A stretch of DNA of 64,000 nucleotides from Desulfitobacterium_A nosdiversum (GTDB lineage Bacteria > Bacillota > Desulfitobacteriia > Desulfitobacteriales > Desulfitobacteriaceae). The position numbers were made by a program, and so were the translations under genes. The notes beneath the pieces are model-generated. The model searched no databases. It was not told where the DNA came from and saw nothing but the letters and a program-made list of their open reading frames with translations. Below, piece after piece: positions 36,607-44,710 of the stretch (within the stretch, counting starts at the first letter, position 1; the number at the start of each line of letters is the position of its first letter). Location: positions 1,674,001 to 1,738,000 of the forward strand of contig NZ_CP172056.1 in NCBI RefSeq assembly GCF_049860565.1, given 5' to 3'.

Positions 36607-37537
36607 AGATTTAACACAAACGGTCAATACTCAGGTAAAATTAGGTCCTCTGACCTTAAAAAATCCAGTGATAACAGCTTCGGGAACGTATGGTTTTGGC
36701 GAAGAATATGCGGAGCTTTGTCCGGTTGAAGCTTTGGGCGGAATTACACTTAAAGGAATTACCCCTGAACCTCGGTTGGGAAATCCTGTGCCCAGACTTG
36801 CCGAAACGCCCTCCGGACTGCTGAATTCGGTAGGATTGGAAAATCCCGGCCTGGATGAATTTATCGCTTCCTATCTTCCGAAGGTTCGGGAGCTTCCTAC
36901 GGCTGCGATTGCCAATATTTCCGGATTTTCCGTTGCGGACTATGTCACGATGGCACGGGCTTTTCAAAAAGGCTCAGGACTTGCCGCGCTCGAGGTGAAC
37001 ATCTCCTGCCCGAATGTAAAGCATGGGGGAATGGCTTTTGGGACGGATCCGGCCAGTGCCGAGCAAGTCATTGCTGCCGTTAAGGCTGAAACGGATCTTC
37101 CGGTTATCGCCAAGCTTTCCCCGAATGTAACCAGTATTGTCGAAATGGCAAAAGCAGCGGTGCGCGGCGGAGCAGATATTATTTCCTTGATCAATACTCT
37201 CTTAGGAATGAGTATTGACATTGAAAAACAAAGTCCAGTTTTGGCAAACACGGTTGGCGGCTTATCCGGTCCTGCCGTACGCCCTGTGGCTGTGCGCATG
37301 GTCTGGGAAGTATCTCAGGCTGTCAATGTACCGATTATTGGCATGGGGGGAATCCTGACTTGGCAGGATGCAGTCGAGTTTCTTCTCGCGGGAGCAAGTG
37401 CGGTCAGTATCGGTACTGGGAACTTTGTAGATCCATGCGCTCCTCTGGAAGTATTAAAAGGAATTAAAGCGTATTGCCGGTGCCATGGCATTTCGGAAGT
37501 GAGCGGTCTGACGGGTTTAGCCTGGAAGAAAAGATAG
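36593..37537 (+). CDS. pyrD: Dihydroorotate dehydrogenase 1B catalytic subunit
   Basis: This 314-residue FMN barrel enzyme has NPVITASGTYGFGEEY, LNSVGLENPGLD, VNISCPNVKHGG (active-site Cys region), and GMGGILTWQDAVEFLLAGAS. Type 1B enzymes work with PyrK and NAD in the cytoplasm, which suits an anaerobe because no quinone is needed. ATG 36593 is preceded by AAGGAGGT and overlaps the pyrK end by 14 bases. An in-frame opening back to 36416 lies within pyrK and is not used. Confidence 0.96.
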   Translation: MQPSKDLTQTVNTQVKLGPLTLKNPVITASGTYGFGEEYAELCPVEALGGITLKGITPEPRLGNPVPRLAETPSGLLNSVGLENPGLDEFIASYLPKVRELPTAAIANISGFSVADYVTMARAFQKGSGLAALEVNISCPNVKHGGMAFGTDPASAEQVIAAVKAETDLPVIAKLSPNVTSIVEMAKAAVRGGADIISLINTLLGMSIDIEKQSPVLANTVGGLSGPAVRPVAVRMVWEVSQAVNVPIIGMGGILTWQDAVEFLLAGASAVSIGTGNFVDPCAPLEVLKGIKAYCRCHGISEVSGLTGLAWKKR

Positions 37538-37558
37538 ATAAGGAAAGGCAGGCAAAAG

Positions 37559-38269
37559 GTGGACATGAATTCAGAGTTGAATGAACGGGTTATGGTTGCA
37601 CTTGATGTGGATGATCGGAAGAAAGCGCTGGAAATTGCGAAGCAGCTCCAAGGGAGCGGCTGCTGGGTAAAGGTTGGGTTGGAACTCTATAGTATCGCCG
37701 GAACAGAAATCGTTCGGGAACTAAAACAGATGGGCTTTCGAGTCTTTTTGGATCTTAAGCTGCATGATATTCCGAATACCGTTAAACGGACAGTGGCGGT
37801 ATTGGCGAACTGCGGAGCGGATTTGCTGACGATTCATTGCAGCGGCGGCTACCCAATGATGGCTGAGTCTGTAGAAACAGCCAAAGCGGCGTCAACGTCT
37901 GAAAACGGCCTTAAGCTTGTGGGAATTACCGTTTTAACAAGCTTAGATGAGGAGCGCCTTCATAACGAGCTTGGAGTCGGTCGAGACCTGAAGGAACAGG
38001 TCCTTAAGCTTGCCGAGCTGGGCCAAAGTGCAGGACTTGCAGGAGTTGTAGCTTCTGCTCAGGAAGCACGAGAGCTTCGAGCCCAGTGCGGACCTGATTT
38101 TCTGTTGATTACTCCGGGAATCCGGCCCGCTGGCAGTGAGACTCAGGACCAGGCGCGGACCTTAACACCGCGTGAAGCCATTGAAGCAGGAAGCTCATAT
38201 ATTGTCGTCGGGCGGCCGATTACCCGGGCTGAGAATCCGCGAGAAGCCTTAGAACATCTTTGGGATTAA
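37559..38269 (+). CDS. pyrF: Orotidine 5'-phosphate decarboxylase
   Basis: This 236-residue barrel has VMVALDVDDRKKALE, VFLDLKLHDIPNTVKR (the catalytic Lys-Asp array), LLTIHCSGG, and ITPGIRPAGSETQDQ, VVGRPITRAENP. It decarboxylates OMP to UMP. The GTG at 37559 has a GGCAGG site upstream; an ATG two codons later is possible. The gene ends 1 base before the inverted-repeat element that separates it from pyrE. Confidence 0.96.
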   Translation: MDMNSELNERVMVALDVDDRKKALEIAKQLQGSGCWVKVGLELYSIAGTEIVRELKQMGFRVFLDLKLHDIPNTVKRTVAVLANCGADLLTIHCSGGYPMMAESVETAKAASTSENGLKLVGITVLTSLDEERLHNELGVGRDLKEQVLKLAELGQSAGLAGVVASAQEARELRAQCGPDFLLITPGIRPAGSETQDQARTLTPREAIEAGSSYIVVGRPITRAENPREALEHLWD

Positions 38270-38270
38270 T

Positions 38271-38452
38271 GGGCAGCTTCTTACACAGCCGCTCACTTTG
38301 GCGCTCCAAGGCTGGCACATTCGCTTTCATGGGAGCTCTGCCAAACCTCTGGGTAATACCTGAAGTGAACCGCTGGCGTCGCTAACCCATGAAAGCGTTG
38401 TGTGCTGAGCCGCCTCTTCGCGAAATCGTTTGCTTCTGTGTAAGAGGCTACC
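38271..38452 (-). repeat. Dispersed inverted-repeat element, copy B (between pyrF and pyrE)
   Basis: On the plus strand the ends are GGGCAGCTTCTTACACAG (38271-38288) and CTGTGTAAGAGGCTACC (38436-38452), a 17-base inverted repeat with two mismatches. An internal stem pairs CACATTCGCTTTCATGGG (38316-38333) with CCCATGAAAGCGTTGTGTG (38386-38404). Read on the minus strand it matches copies A and C (AACGATTTCGCG, GGTTCAC, GGTATTACCC, GAGGTTTGGC). It starts right after the pyrF stop and lies on the pyr transcript. Confidence 0.88.
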
Positions 38453-38504
38453 GATAAGGAAGAAGTTATAGCCGTTTAATTTAATTAAAAACAGGAAGGG
38501 GTAA

Positions 38505-39086
38505 ATGCTAATGATAACGACTGAAGAGGTATTAAAGATTTTTGAGGAAAGCGGTGCCTTGCTTAAAGGCCATTTCCGTTTGACCTCGGGAAGACATAGC
38601 AACCGTTATATGCAATGCGCCAAGGTCCTGCAGTATCCGCAGCATGCAGGCCGTTTAGGCGAAGAGTTGGCTCAAGCCTGGAAGAATCAAGGAATTGATG
38701 TTGTCATCGGCCCGGCTATGGGCGGAATTATTGTTGCCCATGAGGTGGGAAGGGCTTTAGGAGCCAAGGTGCTTTTTACCGAACGTGAAAATGGAGCAAT
38801 GACGCTTCGCCGGGGCTTTGAACTTTCTCCCGGACAAAAGGTATTGGTCGTAGAAGATGTTATTACAACAGGGGGATCGGTTAAAGAGGTCATTGAAGTT
38901 GTACGAAAGCTGGGGGCGGAACCTGTCGGAGTCGGAGTGTTAGTCGACCGCAGCGGTGGAACGATCGACTTTGGGATTCCTCATGTCTCGCTGTTAAAGC
39001 TGGAGATTGAATCCTTTGATCCGGAAGCCTGCCCGCTCTGTGAAGAAGGTATTCCCGCGATTAAACCTGGGAGCAGAAGTATTTAA
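38505..39086 (+). CDS. pyrE: Orotate phosphoribosyltransferase
   Basis: This 193-residue protein has the type I PRTase PRPP motif VLVVEDVITTGGSVKEV, GHFRLTSGRHSNRYMQCA near the N-terminus, and the flexible-loop region FTERENGAMTLRRGF. It makes OMP from orotate and PRPP. ACAGGAAGGGG lies before the ATG; an ATG two codons later is possible. It is the last gene of the pyr operon and is separated from pyrF by the inverted-repeat element. Confidence 0.96.
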   Translation: MLMITTEEVLKIFEESGALLKGHFRLTSGRHSNRYMQCAKVLQYPQHAGRLGEELAQAWKNQGIDVVIGPAMGGIIVAHEVGRALGAKVLFTERENGAMTLRRGFELSPGQKVLVVEDVITTGGSVKEVIEVVRKLGAEPVGVGVLVDRSGGTIDFGIPHVSLLKLEIESFDPEACPLCEEGIPAIKPGSRSI

Positions 39087-39129
39087 TTAAAAGCTTCTAC
39101 TTCTAAGACAAAGACATTTCTCTAAAACT

Positions 39130-39180
39130 AAAAGGAGTCTGCAGAATGTTTATTACAATCTGCTGGCTCCTTTTTTAGTT
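39130..39180 (+). terminator. Terminator of the pyr operon
   Basis: AAAAGGAGTCTGCAGA pairs with TCTGCTGGCTCCTTTTTT (small internal mismatch) over a 13-base loop. The rest of the gap to 39373 is AT-rich with an additional inverted repeat at 39268-39318. Confidence 0.85.
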
Positions 39181-39267
39181 TCAACTATAGTATAGGTGAA
39201 AGAAACGGGTAAATCCTAATGTCTAAATATCACGCATTTAAGAGGAAAATGTAAATTTAAAAGGAAA

Positions 39268-39318
39268 TTAGAAAAGGAGGAAATATTAACAATTATATTC
39301 CTTTTATTTCTTTTCTAA
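39268..39318 (+). repeat. Inverted repeat upstream of cheW
   Basis: TTAGAAAAG (39268-39276) and CTTTTCTAA (39310-39318) are perfect arms; inside them GGAAATA faces TATTCC. The left arm carries an AAAGGAGG sequence that would be a ribosome site if a start codon followed, but none does. It is about 55 bases before cheW; its role is unknown. Confidence 0.6.
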
Positions 39319-39373
39319 AGGAAAACTTAAAATTTATTTATGATACTTAAAAACAAGAAAAGGAGGGAACTCA

Positions 39374-39832
39374 TTGATCACTCATCAATACGTTATTTTT
39401 ACCCTGGAGCAACAAGAATATGGTATTAATATTTCTTATACTCAGGAGATTCTTCGGATACCACAAATTACAAATATGCCTAACATGCCTGATTTCATTG
39501 AAGGAGTTATTAATCTGAGGGGTACAGTAATTCCTGTGATTGACCCGAAGAAAAAATTTGGAATTGCGCAGTCAGAACGAAGCAGCGATCATCGGCTGCT
39601 TATTCTTGATTTAGAAGGAATGAATATAGGAATTATTGTTGACGATGTTTCAGAAGTTGTCGTCATTAACGAACAATTAATTGAAGGGCTTTGCAAGGAG
39701 ATGGGAATCCTTGGAGGAAATAGCGTTCAGGGTATTGCAAAAATTGATCAACGGTTGATTCTATTGCTTAACACATTAGAATTTAAAAATGAAATATTCA
39801 AATTGGAAAGTGAAAGGGAGTTGACGGTATGA
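39374..39832 (+). CDS. cheW: CheW-like chemotaxis coupling protein
   Basis: This 152-residue protein is a single CheW domain: YVIFTLEQQEYGINISYTQEI, MPDFIEGVINLRGTVIPVID, LDLEGMNIGIIVDDVSEV, and a weak end. CheW links chemoreceptors to the CheA kinase. The start is TTG with AGGAGGGAAC upstream. It overlaps the following transducer gene by 4 bases, a strong sign that the two proteins work together. No cheA is nearby. Confidence 0.93.
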   Translation: MITHQYVIFTLEQQEYGINISYTQEILRIPQITNMPNMPDFIEGVINLRGTVIPVIDPKKKFGIAQSERSSDHRLLILDLEGMNIGIIVDDVSEVVVINEQLIEGLCKEMGILGGNSVQGIAKIDQRLILLLNTLEFKNEIFKLESERELTV

Positions 39833-40974
39833 TTTCCATTGATCAGGCAAATGGTTTAAAAGTCTTTGCTGAAATACAAGCAAACACTGCAAATAATAGG
39901 CCTCTATATATCATGACAGAAGGAGATCTAATAACATGGAAAAATGATTCTGATGTTTTTGATATCGGGGCTTTAAGTGTTGGAGTATCGATTAGTAGTG
40001 ACAGCGTCACTCATAAGTCTATTTCAGAGAAGAAGGCAATTGCGGAGAAAATTCCGAGAGCTGTTTACGGGATAAGGTTATTAGTAAACTGCATACCTAT
40101 TATAGACGAAGCAGGTAATGCAGTAGGCGCTTTTTCTGCTTTTTACCCCATATTACATCCTATTGCGGCTGCGTTTGATCATTTTGCTTCGATCTTGGCA
40201 GAGATGTTTCCAGAAGGTGTTTTGTTGTATATGACTGACTTACAGAAATATTCATACAGACAGTCTTCGAAAGTGTTTGATTTGCCAAACATACAAGTTG
40301 GTAATGAATTAACAGAAAACGATATTGCCTTAAATTCGATTAAAACAAAACAGATTACAATTAAAGAGTTTGATGCAAGTACATATGGAGTACCTGTTTT
40401 AGGTGTTAATTACCCGTTGTTTGATGAAAATAATGAAGTAGTTGCAACGTTTGGGATTGCCTTACCTAAAGAGATAGCGATCCAATTACGTGATATGTCA
40501 GAGAATCTTGATCATGGTCTCAGTGGTATTTCAGCTGCAATTGAGCAATTAGCAGCTTCTGCTTCACAAATCCATGAAAATGAGCAGGTGCTGAATAAGG
40601 AAATAAACGGGATCATTTCCCTTTCTGAAAAAATTAACCAAGTCTCAGTATTTATCAAGGAAATTGCCGATGAAACCAAAATGCTTGGGTTAAACGCAGC
40701 TATTGAGGCGGCTAGAGCTGGAGAGGCTGGCCGAGGATTTGGTGTAGTTGCTGAAGAAATCCGAAAACTCTCTGAACAATCCAAGAGTACAGTTCCACAA
40801 ATTAAAGAATTGACCGAAAATATTAAAATCGATGTTGACAAGGTTATTGAAAAAAGCAATGGTTCCTTAAATTCAAGTCAGGAACAAGCTGCGGCTTCAG
40901 AAGAAATTACAGCGAGTATAGAAGAAATAACGTCAATGGCTTCCGAATTAAGCAGTATTGCTAAGCAATTATAG
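39829..40974 (+). CDS. Soluble methyl-accepting chemotaxis-type transducer
   Basis: This 381-residue protein has no membrane segment. Residues about 1-220 hold two similar alpha/beta sensor repeats, each ending in a hydrophobic beta stretch (NCIPIIDEAGNAVGAFSAFY and GVNYPLFDENNEVVATFGIA), which suggests a duplicated PAS/Cache-like cytoplasmic sensor. Residues about 225-381 form the MCP signalling hairpin with KMLGLNAAIEAARAGEAGRG at the tip. It is translationally coupled to cheW. It could sense a cytoplasmic metabolite or redox state; the ligand is unknown. It resembles the transducer at 10198-11055 in its short signalling part. Confidence 0.87.
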   Translation: MISIDQANGLKVFAEIQANTANNRPLYIMTEGDLITWKNDSDVFDIGALSVGVSISSDSVTHKSISEKKAIAEKIPRAVYGIRLLVNCIPIIDEAGNAVGAFSAFYPILHPIAAAFDHFASILAEMFPEGVLLYMTDLQKYSYRQSSKVFDLPNIQVGNELTENDIALNSIKTKQITIKEFDASTYGVPVLGVNYPLFDENNEVVATFGIALPKEIAIQLRDMSENLDHGLSGISAAIEQLAASASQIHENEQVLNKEINGIISLSEKINQVSVFIKEIADETKMLGLNAAIEAARAGEAGRGFGVVAEEIRKLSEQSKSTVPQIKELTENIKIDVDKVIEKSNGSLNSSQEQAAASEEITASIEEITSMASELSSIAKQL

Positions 40975-40989
40975 TCGAATTAAACATAA

Positions 40990-41024
40990 CAAAAGACTCA
41001 ATGGTTAAGCTGAGTCTTTTTAGG
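40990..41024 (+). terminator. Terminator after the cheW-transducer operon
   Basis: AAAAGACTCA pairs with TGAGTCTTTTT over ATGGTTAAGC. The A-run on the 5' side makes it usable from the convergent gntR side as well. Confidence 0.85.
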
Positions 41025-41038
41025 AAAGTTCTGATAAG

Positions 41039-41794
41039 TTAAGTGCTGGATGAGATAGAATCTCCAAATATAATGTTTTGTTCTTTTATTTTTATATAAT
41101 TTTGAAGAAATCTAAGATGTTCATGCATACCCTCTTTAGCATTTGAAGCATTCTGGTTTTCTATCGAAAGATAAATTGTATGAAGAGTTTTAAAAAGGGA
41201 TATTTGCTGATTGGAAGAGAGTGAAAACTGAAGAGATAAAACTTCATTCAGTTGGTATAGGCGATCAATGACTTCAATTATGAGCGGATTATGACTAGCA
41301 CACGCTAAAACGCGATGAAAAGAAATCACGGATTGAAGAAGCGAGTATGAGGAATGAGTCGATAAACATAAGTCTTTTAAGGTGCTTAGGAGCTTTTTTA
41401 AACGAATTATATCTTCTCTTGATCTATAAATTGCAGCCAAACCAGCAACAGGCACTTCGACCAGGAAACTCAAATCAAAGAAATGTTCTAACGAGAGACT
41501 GTTTATTTTCAATGAAGAAAATGCATATTTGTTCAAATTTTGAATGAGCTCAGGGGAGATTTTTTGAACAATAAAATTACCACCTTGATTTCCTTTACGT
41601 GTTTCAATAATGTGCTCTGTTTTTAAGAGATGAAGTGCATCACGAATTGTTGAACGGCTTACACCGAATAATTCGGCTAATTTATTTTCAGAAGGAAGTC
41701 GATCACCAAGCAGAAGCTCCCCTCGTAATATTGCTTCCTTAATCTGCCTGGAAATCTGTTCGGGAATTGTAAAAAGAGATGTTGTCAAATTCAC
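41039..41794 (-). CDS. GntR family regulator, FadR-type (FCD) subfamily
   Basis: This protein of about 251 residues has an N-terminal winged helix (IPEQISRQIKEAILRGEL, LPSENKLAELFGVSRSTIRD, LLKTEHIIETRKG, about residues 8-75) and a helical FCD-like ligand domain (about 95-235). GTG at 41794 is chosen because GGAGGG lies 9 bases upstream; longer in-frame starts add a region unlike the family. FCD regulators usually bind organic acids or metal-bound carboxylates. It is convergent with the transducer operon and divergent from the HD-GYP gene, with no enzyme or transporter gene beside it, so its target is unknown. Confidence 0.9.
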   Translation of the reverse strand: MNLTTSLFTIPEQISRQIKEAILRGELLLGDRLPSENKLAELFGVSRSTIRDALHLLKTEHIIETRKGNQGGNFIVQKISPELIQNLNKYAFSSLKINSLSLEHFFDLSFLVEVPVAGLAAIYRSREDIIRLKKLLSTLKDLCLSTHSSYSLLQSVISFHRVLACASHNPLIIEVIDRLYQLNEVLSLQFSLSSNQQISLFKTLHTIYLSIENQNASNAKEGMHEHLRFLQNYIKIKEQNIIFGDSISSST

Positions 41795-42007
41795 GATGAA
41801 AATCCCTCCAAGTGAACGGGGGGCTGGCTTGCTATTAAGTATAGCATGATACATATTGCAATGTAGCAAGAAAACTCTGTAATGTATGAAAATCAGGCAT
41901 TATATAGGAATATATCTTATTGTAGGTATATATGAGAAATTGTAGAAAAATAGGACCATAAATTTAGAAACATAAAAGTTATATCAAGGTGGAGGCGAAT
42001 GTGAAGG

Positions 42008-42673
42008 GTGGATGAAATAATAATACACAACCTTAATTTCAATCCTATGCTTTTATGGCATGAAAAACTTATTAATGCAGTAACGATTGTGAATGGTATA
42101 ATTTCAGAGATCAAAAAGCCTCAGAAGGCGAGATTACCTTGGTACAGATTTTGGATATATGATCAAGAAACCCTTATACACTCAGCCAATGTATCGCTTC
42201 TTACAATACTCATTGCACGGGAGATGGGTTATCAAGGAAAAAATTTAGAAGAAGTTGCTTTGGGAGCACTTCTACATGACTTGGGAAAATTAGAAGTGCC
42301 TAAAAGCATTTTGAATAAACCTGGAAAACTAACGGAAGATGAGTATGAAGTTATTAAAAAACATCCTCAATATGGTATGGAATTGATTAAACCATTCTGC
42401 CTTTCGAAAATGATACAGCAGCCGATCATTCAGCATCATGAACGCTGGAATGGGAAGGGTTATCCTCATGGTCTCAAGAAGGAAGAAATTCACCCTAATG
42501 CTCAGATTGTAGCTGTTGCTGATGTGCTTGCTGCTTTGATTGAGGATCGATCCTATCGTCAGGGAATGGGAGTTATGGGGGCGATGGAAATAATTGCAGC
42601 GGGAAAGGCAAAAGAGTTCTCGCCGATAATAGTTGATCAATTGCTTAAGGTTTTTACTCCAGTAACTCATTAA
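42008..42673 (+). CDS. HD-GYP domain protein (probable c-di-GMP phosphodiesterase)
   Basis: This 221-residue protein is mostly an HD-GYP domain. It has the HD dyad in GALLHDLGKLEVPKSIL, KKHPQYGMELI, the HHERWNGKGYPHGL block and VAVADVLAALIEDRSYR. These motifs are those of c-di-GMP phosphodiesterases or HD-GYP signalling proteins. The N-terminal 55 residues are not a known sensor. GTG is the start and the ribosome site is unclear, so the true start may differ. The gene overlaps the convergent rqcH by 20 bases and is followed by a palindromic hairpin. Confidence 0.88.
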   Translation: MDEIIIHNLNFNPMLLWHEKLINAVTIVNGIISEIKKPQKARLPWYRFWIYDQETLIHSANVSLLTILIAREMGYQGKNLEEVALGALLHDLGKLEVPKSILNKPGKLTEDEYEVIKKHPQYGMELIKPFCLSKMIQQPIIQHHERWNGKGYPHGLKKEEIHPNAQIVAVADVLAALIEDRSYRQGMGVMGAMEIIAAGKAKEFSPIIVDQLLKVFTPVTH

Positions 42674-44588
42674 CATAACGAAAATATTTTAGAAAAGGGA
42701 CAGGCGTTATGCCTGTCCCTTTTCTAATGTTCATTATTTCTTCTGTTGTCTCACTGGCAAACAATTTCTGCAGAACCTCTGGCTTGGGAGTAAGATACAA
42801 TGTCCAGTTTGTTTCGTAGATGACCATTCCCGGCTTAGCTGCATTAGGCTTTTTAATGTTTTTAACGTGTGTGTAATCTACAGGAACAAGGGTTGAATTT
42901 CTCGCTTGGCTAAAATGAATGGCAAGTGCTGCCGCTTCTTCCAGAGTGGTGTCATCCGGAAATTCTTCCCCTTCCTCAAGCGGGATGAGAACGTGTGAAC
43001 CGGGGATGTTTTTAACATGGAGCCATAAGTCCTGAGGACGGCCCCTTTTTAACGTTAACCAGTCATTTTGGCGATTGTTTTTCCCAACAAAAATTATTCT
43101 CCCGGTACTGGAAAAATAGGTTTTAGGCTGAGGGTCTTCAGGTTTATTCCCTTGTTTTTTCTTGGTGTCCTTTTTGTATGCAAATTTCCCTTTTTTCTTC
43201 TCAATATTCTTATGAACGCTTTTTCCAGAAAGGTATTCCTGATCAATGAGTTCTTTATGAACTTCCTCGAGTTCTAAAGGAGTGGAAGCATTGTCGAGAC
43301 TGAGAAGGACGGATTCGAGGTAATTCACCTCGTTTAGAGTGGCCGATTTCAGCGGTTCAGTTTTTTGAATCGTTACTTTAGCTTTGTTATAAAGGCGGTA
43401 GTAGCGCTGGGAGTTATCTATTCCACTAAGTTGGGGATCCAAGGGGATGGTGATCTTCGGGAGGGTTTCTTCGTTATAATCCTCGACGATAATTTCTTTC
43501 ATTCCCGGTTTAATACGATAAAGATTGGCAGTGATTAACTCTCCCCACCGCTGATACTTAAAGGATTTTTCAGCATTCTCAATCGTTCCTTCATAAATGC
43601 CCAGCTTTTTTGTCATATGCTGAAGGTGTTCTGCAACAATTTTACGAAGAGATCCGCGTTTGGCTTCAAGATTATTATTATTCGCTTTCATGCGATAGAA
43701 TCGTTCAATTGCATCGTTTAGATTAGAAAATGTTTCAATGGCTAAGCCTTGGTACTGTTGAAAGGGAACAAAAGTAAAGGCTGCAGGCAGCCCATTTTTC
43801 AAGGAACCTCCTCCTTGGAAATAGAGACAGGGTTCGATTTTTGGAAACGCATCAGGATTAGCGAGAGCAAGATAACCTTGAAAAACACGGGAAATATCAA
43901 TATCACCGCATTGTTCCACTTGCATCCTTTCACTTAATCCTGCTCGGATGATGATTTCTCGGGCGAGTTCCGGACTGACTCCCGCAAAACGCTTGACCAG
44001 AAGGTCGGTCAATTTACTGGAGATTTCTTCTTGAAAAAGGATAGAACTAAAAGTCTCTTCCTCTGAAATGGGGTCGTACTTTCCTTGTGAAGGTGGGGTA
44101 ATGTACACGCGGCCGGGAAGTACTTCACGATGGCGGCTGACAGCATGAGAATAACGCTTTAGGCCATCAAGGATAATCTCCCGTTCAGGATCAACGAGGA
44201 TTAGATTGCTATGCTTGCCCATAATTTCAAGGTAAAGCTGAAGAGCAGCAAGGTTTCCATATTCATTGTAATTTTGGATGGTGATTAAGACGATACGCTC
44301 AAGCCCCATTTGCTCGAAGTTGATGATCTTCCCTCCTTCGAGGTGTTTGCGCAGAATCATGCAAAACATCGGGGGAGTCGTTGGATTTTTTTTGTTTTCC
44401 GGAGTGAGGTGGAGACGAGCAGCGGTTGCACTTACATTTAAAAGCAAGCGCAGAGATTGTCTTTGAGTGCGAAGCAAAAGATGTATTTCTTCTTTCTCAG
44501 GCTGATTCACTTTATCTATTCGTGCCCCGATCAGTTGAGGCGCGAGTTCTTTTACAAGGTGTTTAAGGGTTACACCATCTAAGGCCAT
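42654..44588 (-). CDS. rqcH: RqcH/NFACT (FbpA-like) ribosome quality-control protein
   Basis: This protein of about 644 residues matches the NFACT/Rqc2 family (fibronectin-binding FbpA in older naming): N-terminal MALDGVTLKHLVKEL, the NFACT-N domain to about 230, a helix-hairpin-helix and a central coiled coil (about 300-480), then an NFACT-R region with WLTLKRGRPQDLWLHVKNIP and GSHVLIPLEEG. RqcH binds obstructed large subunits and, with RqcP, adds Ala tails. ATG 44588 is preceded by AAAGGAG. The C-terminus is odd: the last ~26 codons run through a perfect hairpin (42689-42727) and into the 3' end of the convergent HD-GYP gene. Confidence 0.92.
   Translation of the reverse strand: MALDGVTLKHLVKELAPQLIGARIDKVNQPEKEEIHLLLRTQRQSLRLLLNVSATAARLHLTPENKKNPTTPPMFCMILRKHLEGGKIINFEQMGLERIVLITIQNYNEYGNLAALQLYLEIMGKHSNLILVDPEREIILDGLKRYSHAVSRHREVLPGRVYITPPSQGKYDPISEEETFSSILFQEEISSKLTDLLVKRFAGVSPELAREIIIRAGLSERMQVEQCGDIDISRVFQGYLALANPDAFPKIEPCLYFQGGGSLKNGLPAAFTFVPFQQYQGLAIETFSNLNDAIERFYRMKANNNNLEAKRGSLRKIVAEHLQHMTKKLGIYEGTIENAEKSFKYQRWGELITANLYRIKPGMKEIIVEDYNEETLPKITIPLDPQLSGIDNSQRYYRLYNKAKVTIQKTEPLKSATLNEVNYLESVLLSLDNASTPLELEEVHKELIDQEYLSGKSVHKNIEKKKGKFAYKKDTKKKQGNKPEDPQPKTYFSSTGRIIFVGKNNRQNDWLTLKRGRPQDLWLHVKNIPGSHVLIPLEEGEEFPDDTTLEEAAALAIHFSQARNSTLVPVDYTHVKNIKKPNAAKPGMVIYETNWTLYLTPKPEVLQKLFASETTEEIMNIRKGTGITPVPFLKYFRYVNELLE
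42689..42727. terminator. Perfect 17-bp hairpin between convergent genes, inside the rqcH 3' end
   Basis: TTAGAAAAGGGACAGGC (42689-42705) is perfectly complementary to GCCTGTCCCTTTTCTAA (42711-42727) with loop GTTAT. The core GGGACAGGC stem is followed by TTTTC on either strand, so it can act as a bidirectional terminator. On the plus strand it lies 15 bases after the HD-GYP stop; on the minus strand it lies before the rqcH stop at 42654-42656. Confidence 0.85.
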
Positions 44589-44710
44589 GAGGATAACTCC
44601 TTTCGATTTCCATGTTGATCTAGTATACCATAATTCTTGGTTATTTTTCTTTTCCCTCCTGAATAAGCATGTACAAAAGATAGGACAGGATGTAAAGGAG
44701 GAAGAAAGGA

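Noticed and set aside
39829..40974. Cache-type membrane chemoreceptor
   Set aside because: No hydrophobic segment long enough to cross the membrane is present; the protein is cytoplasmic.
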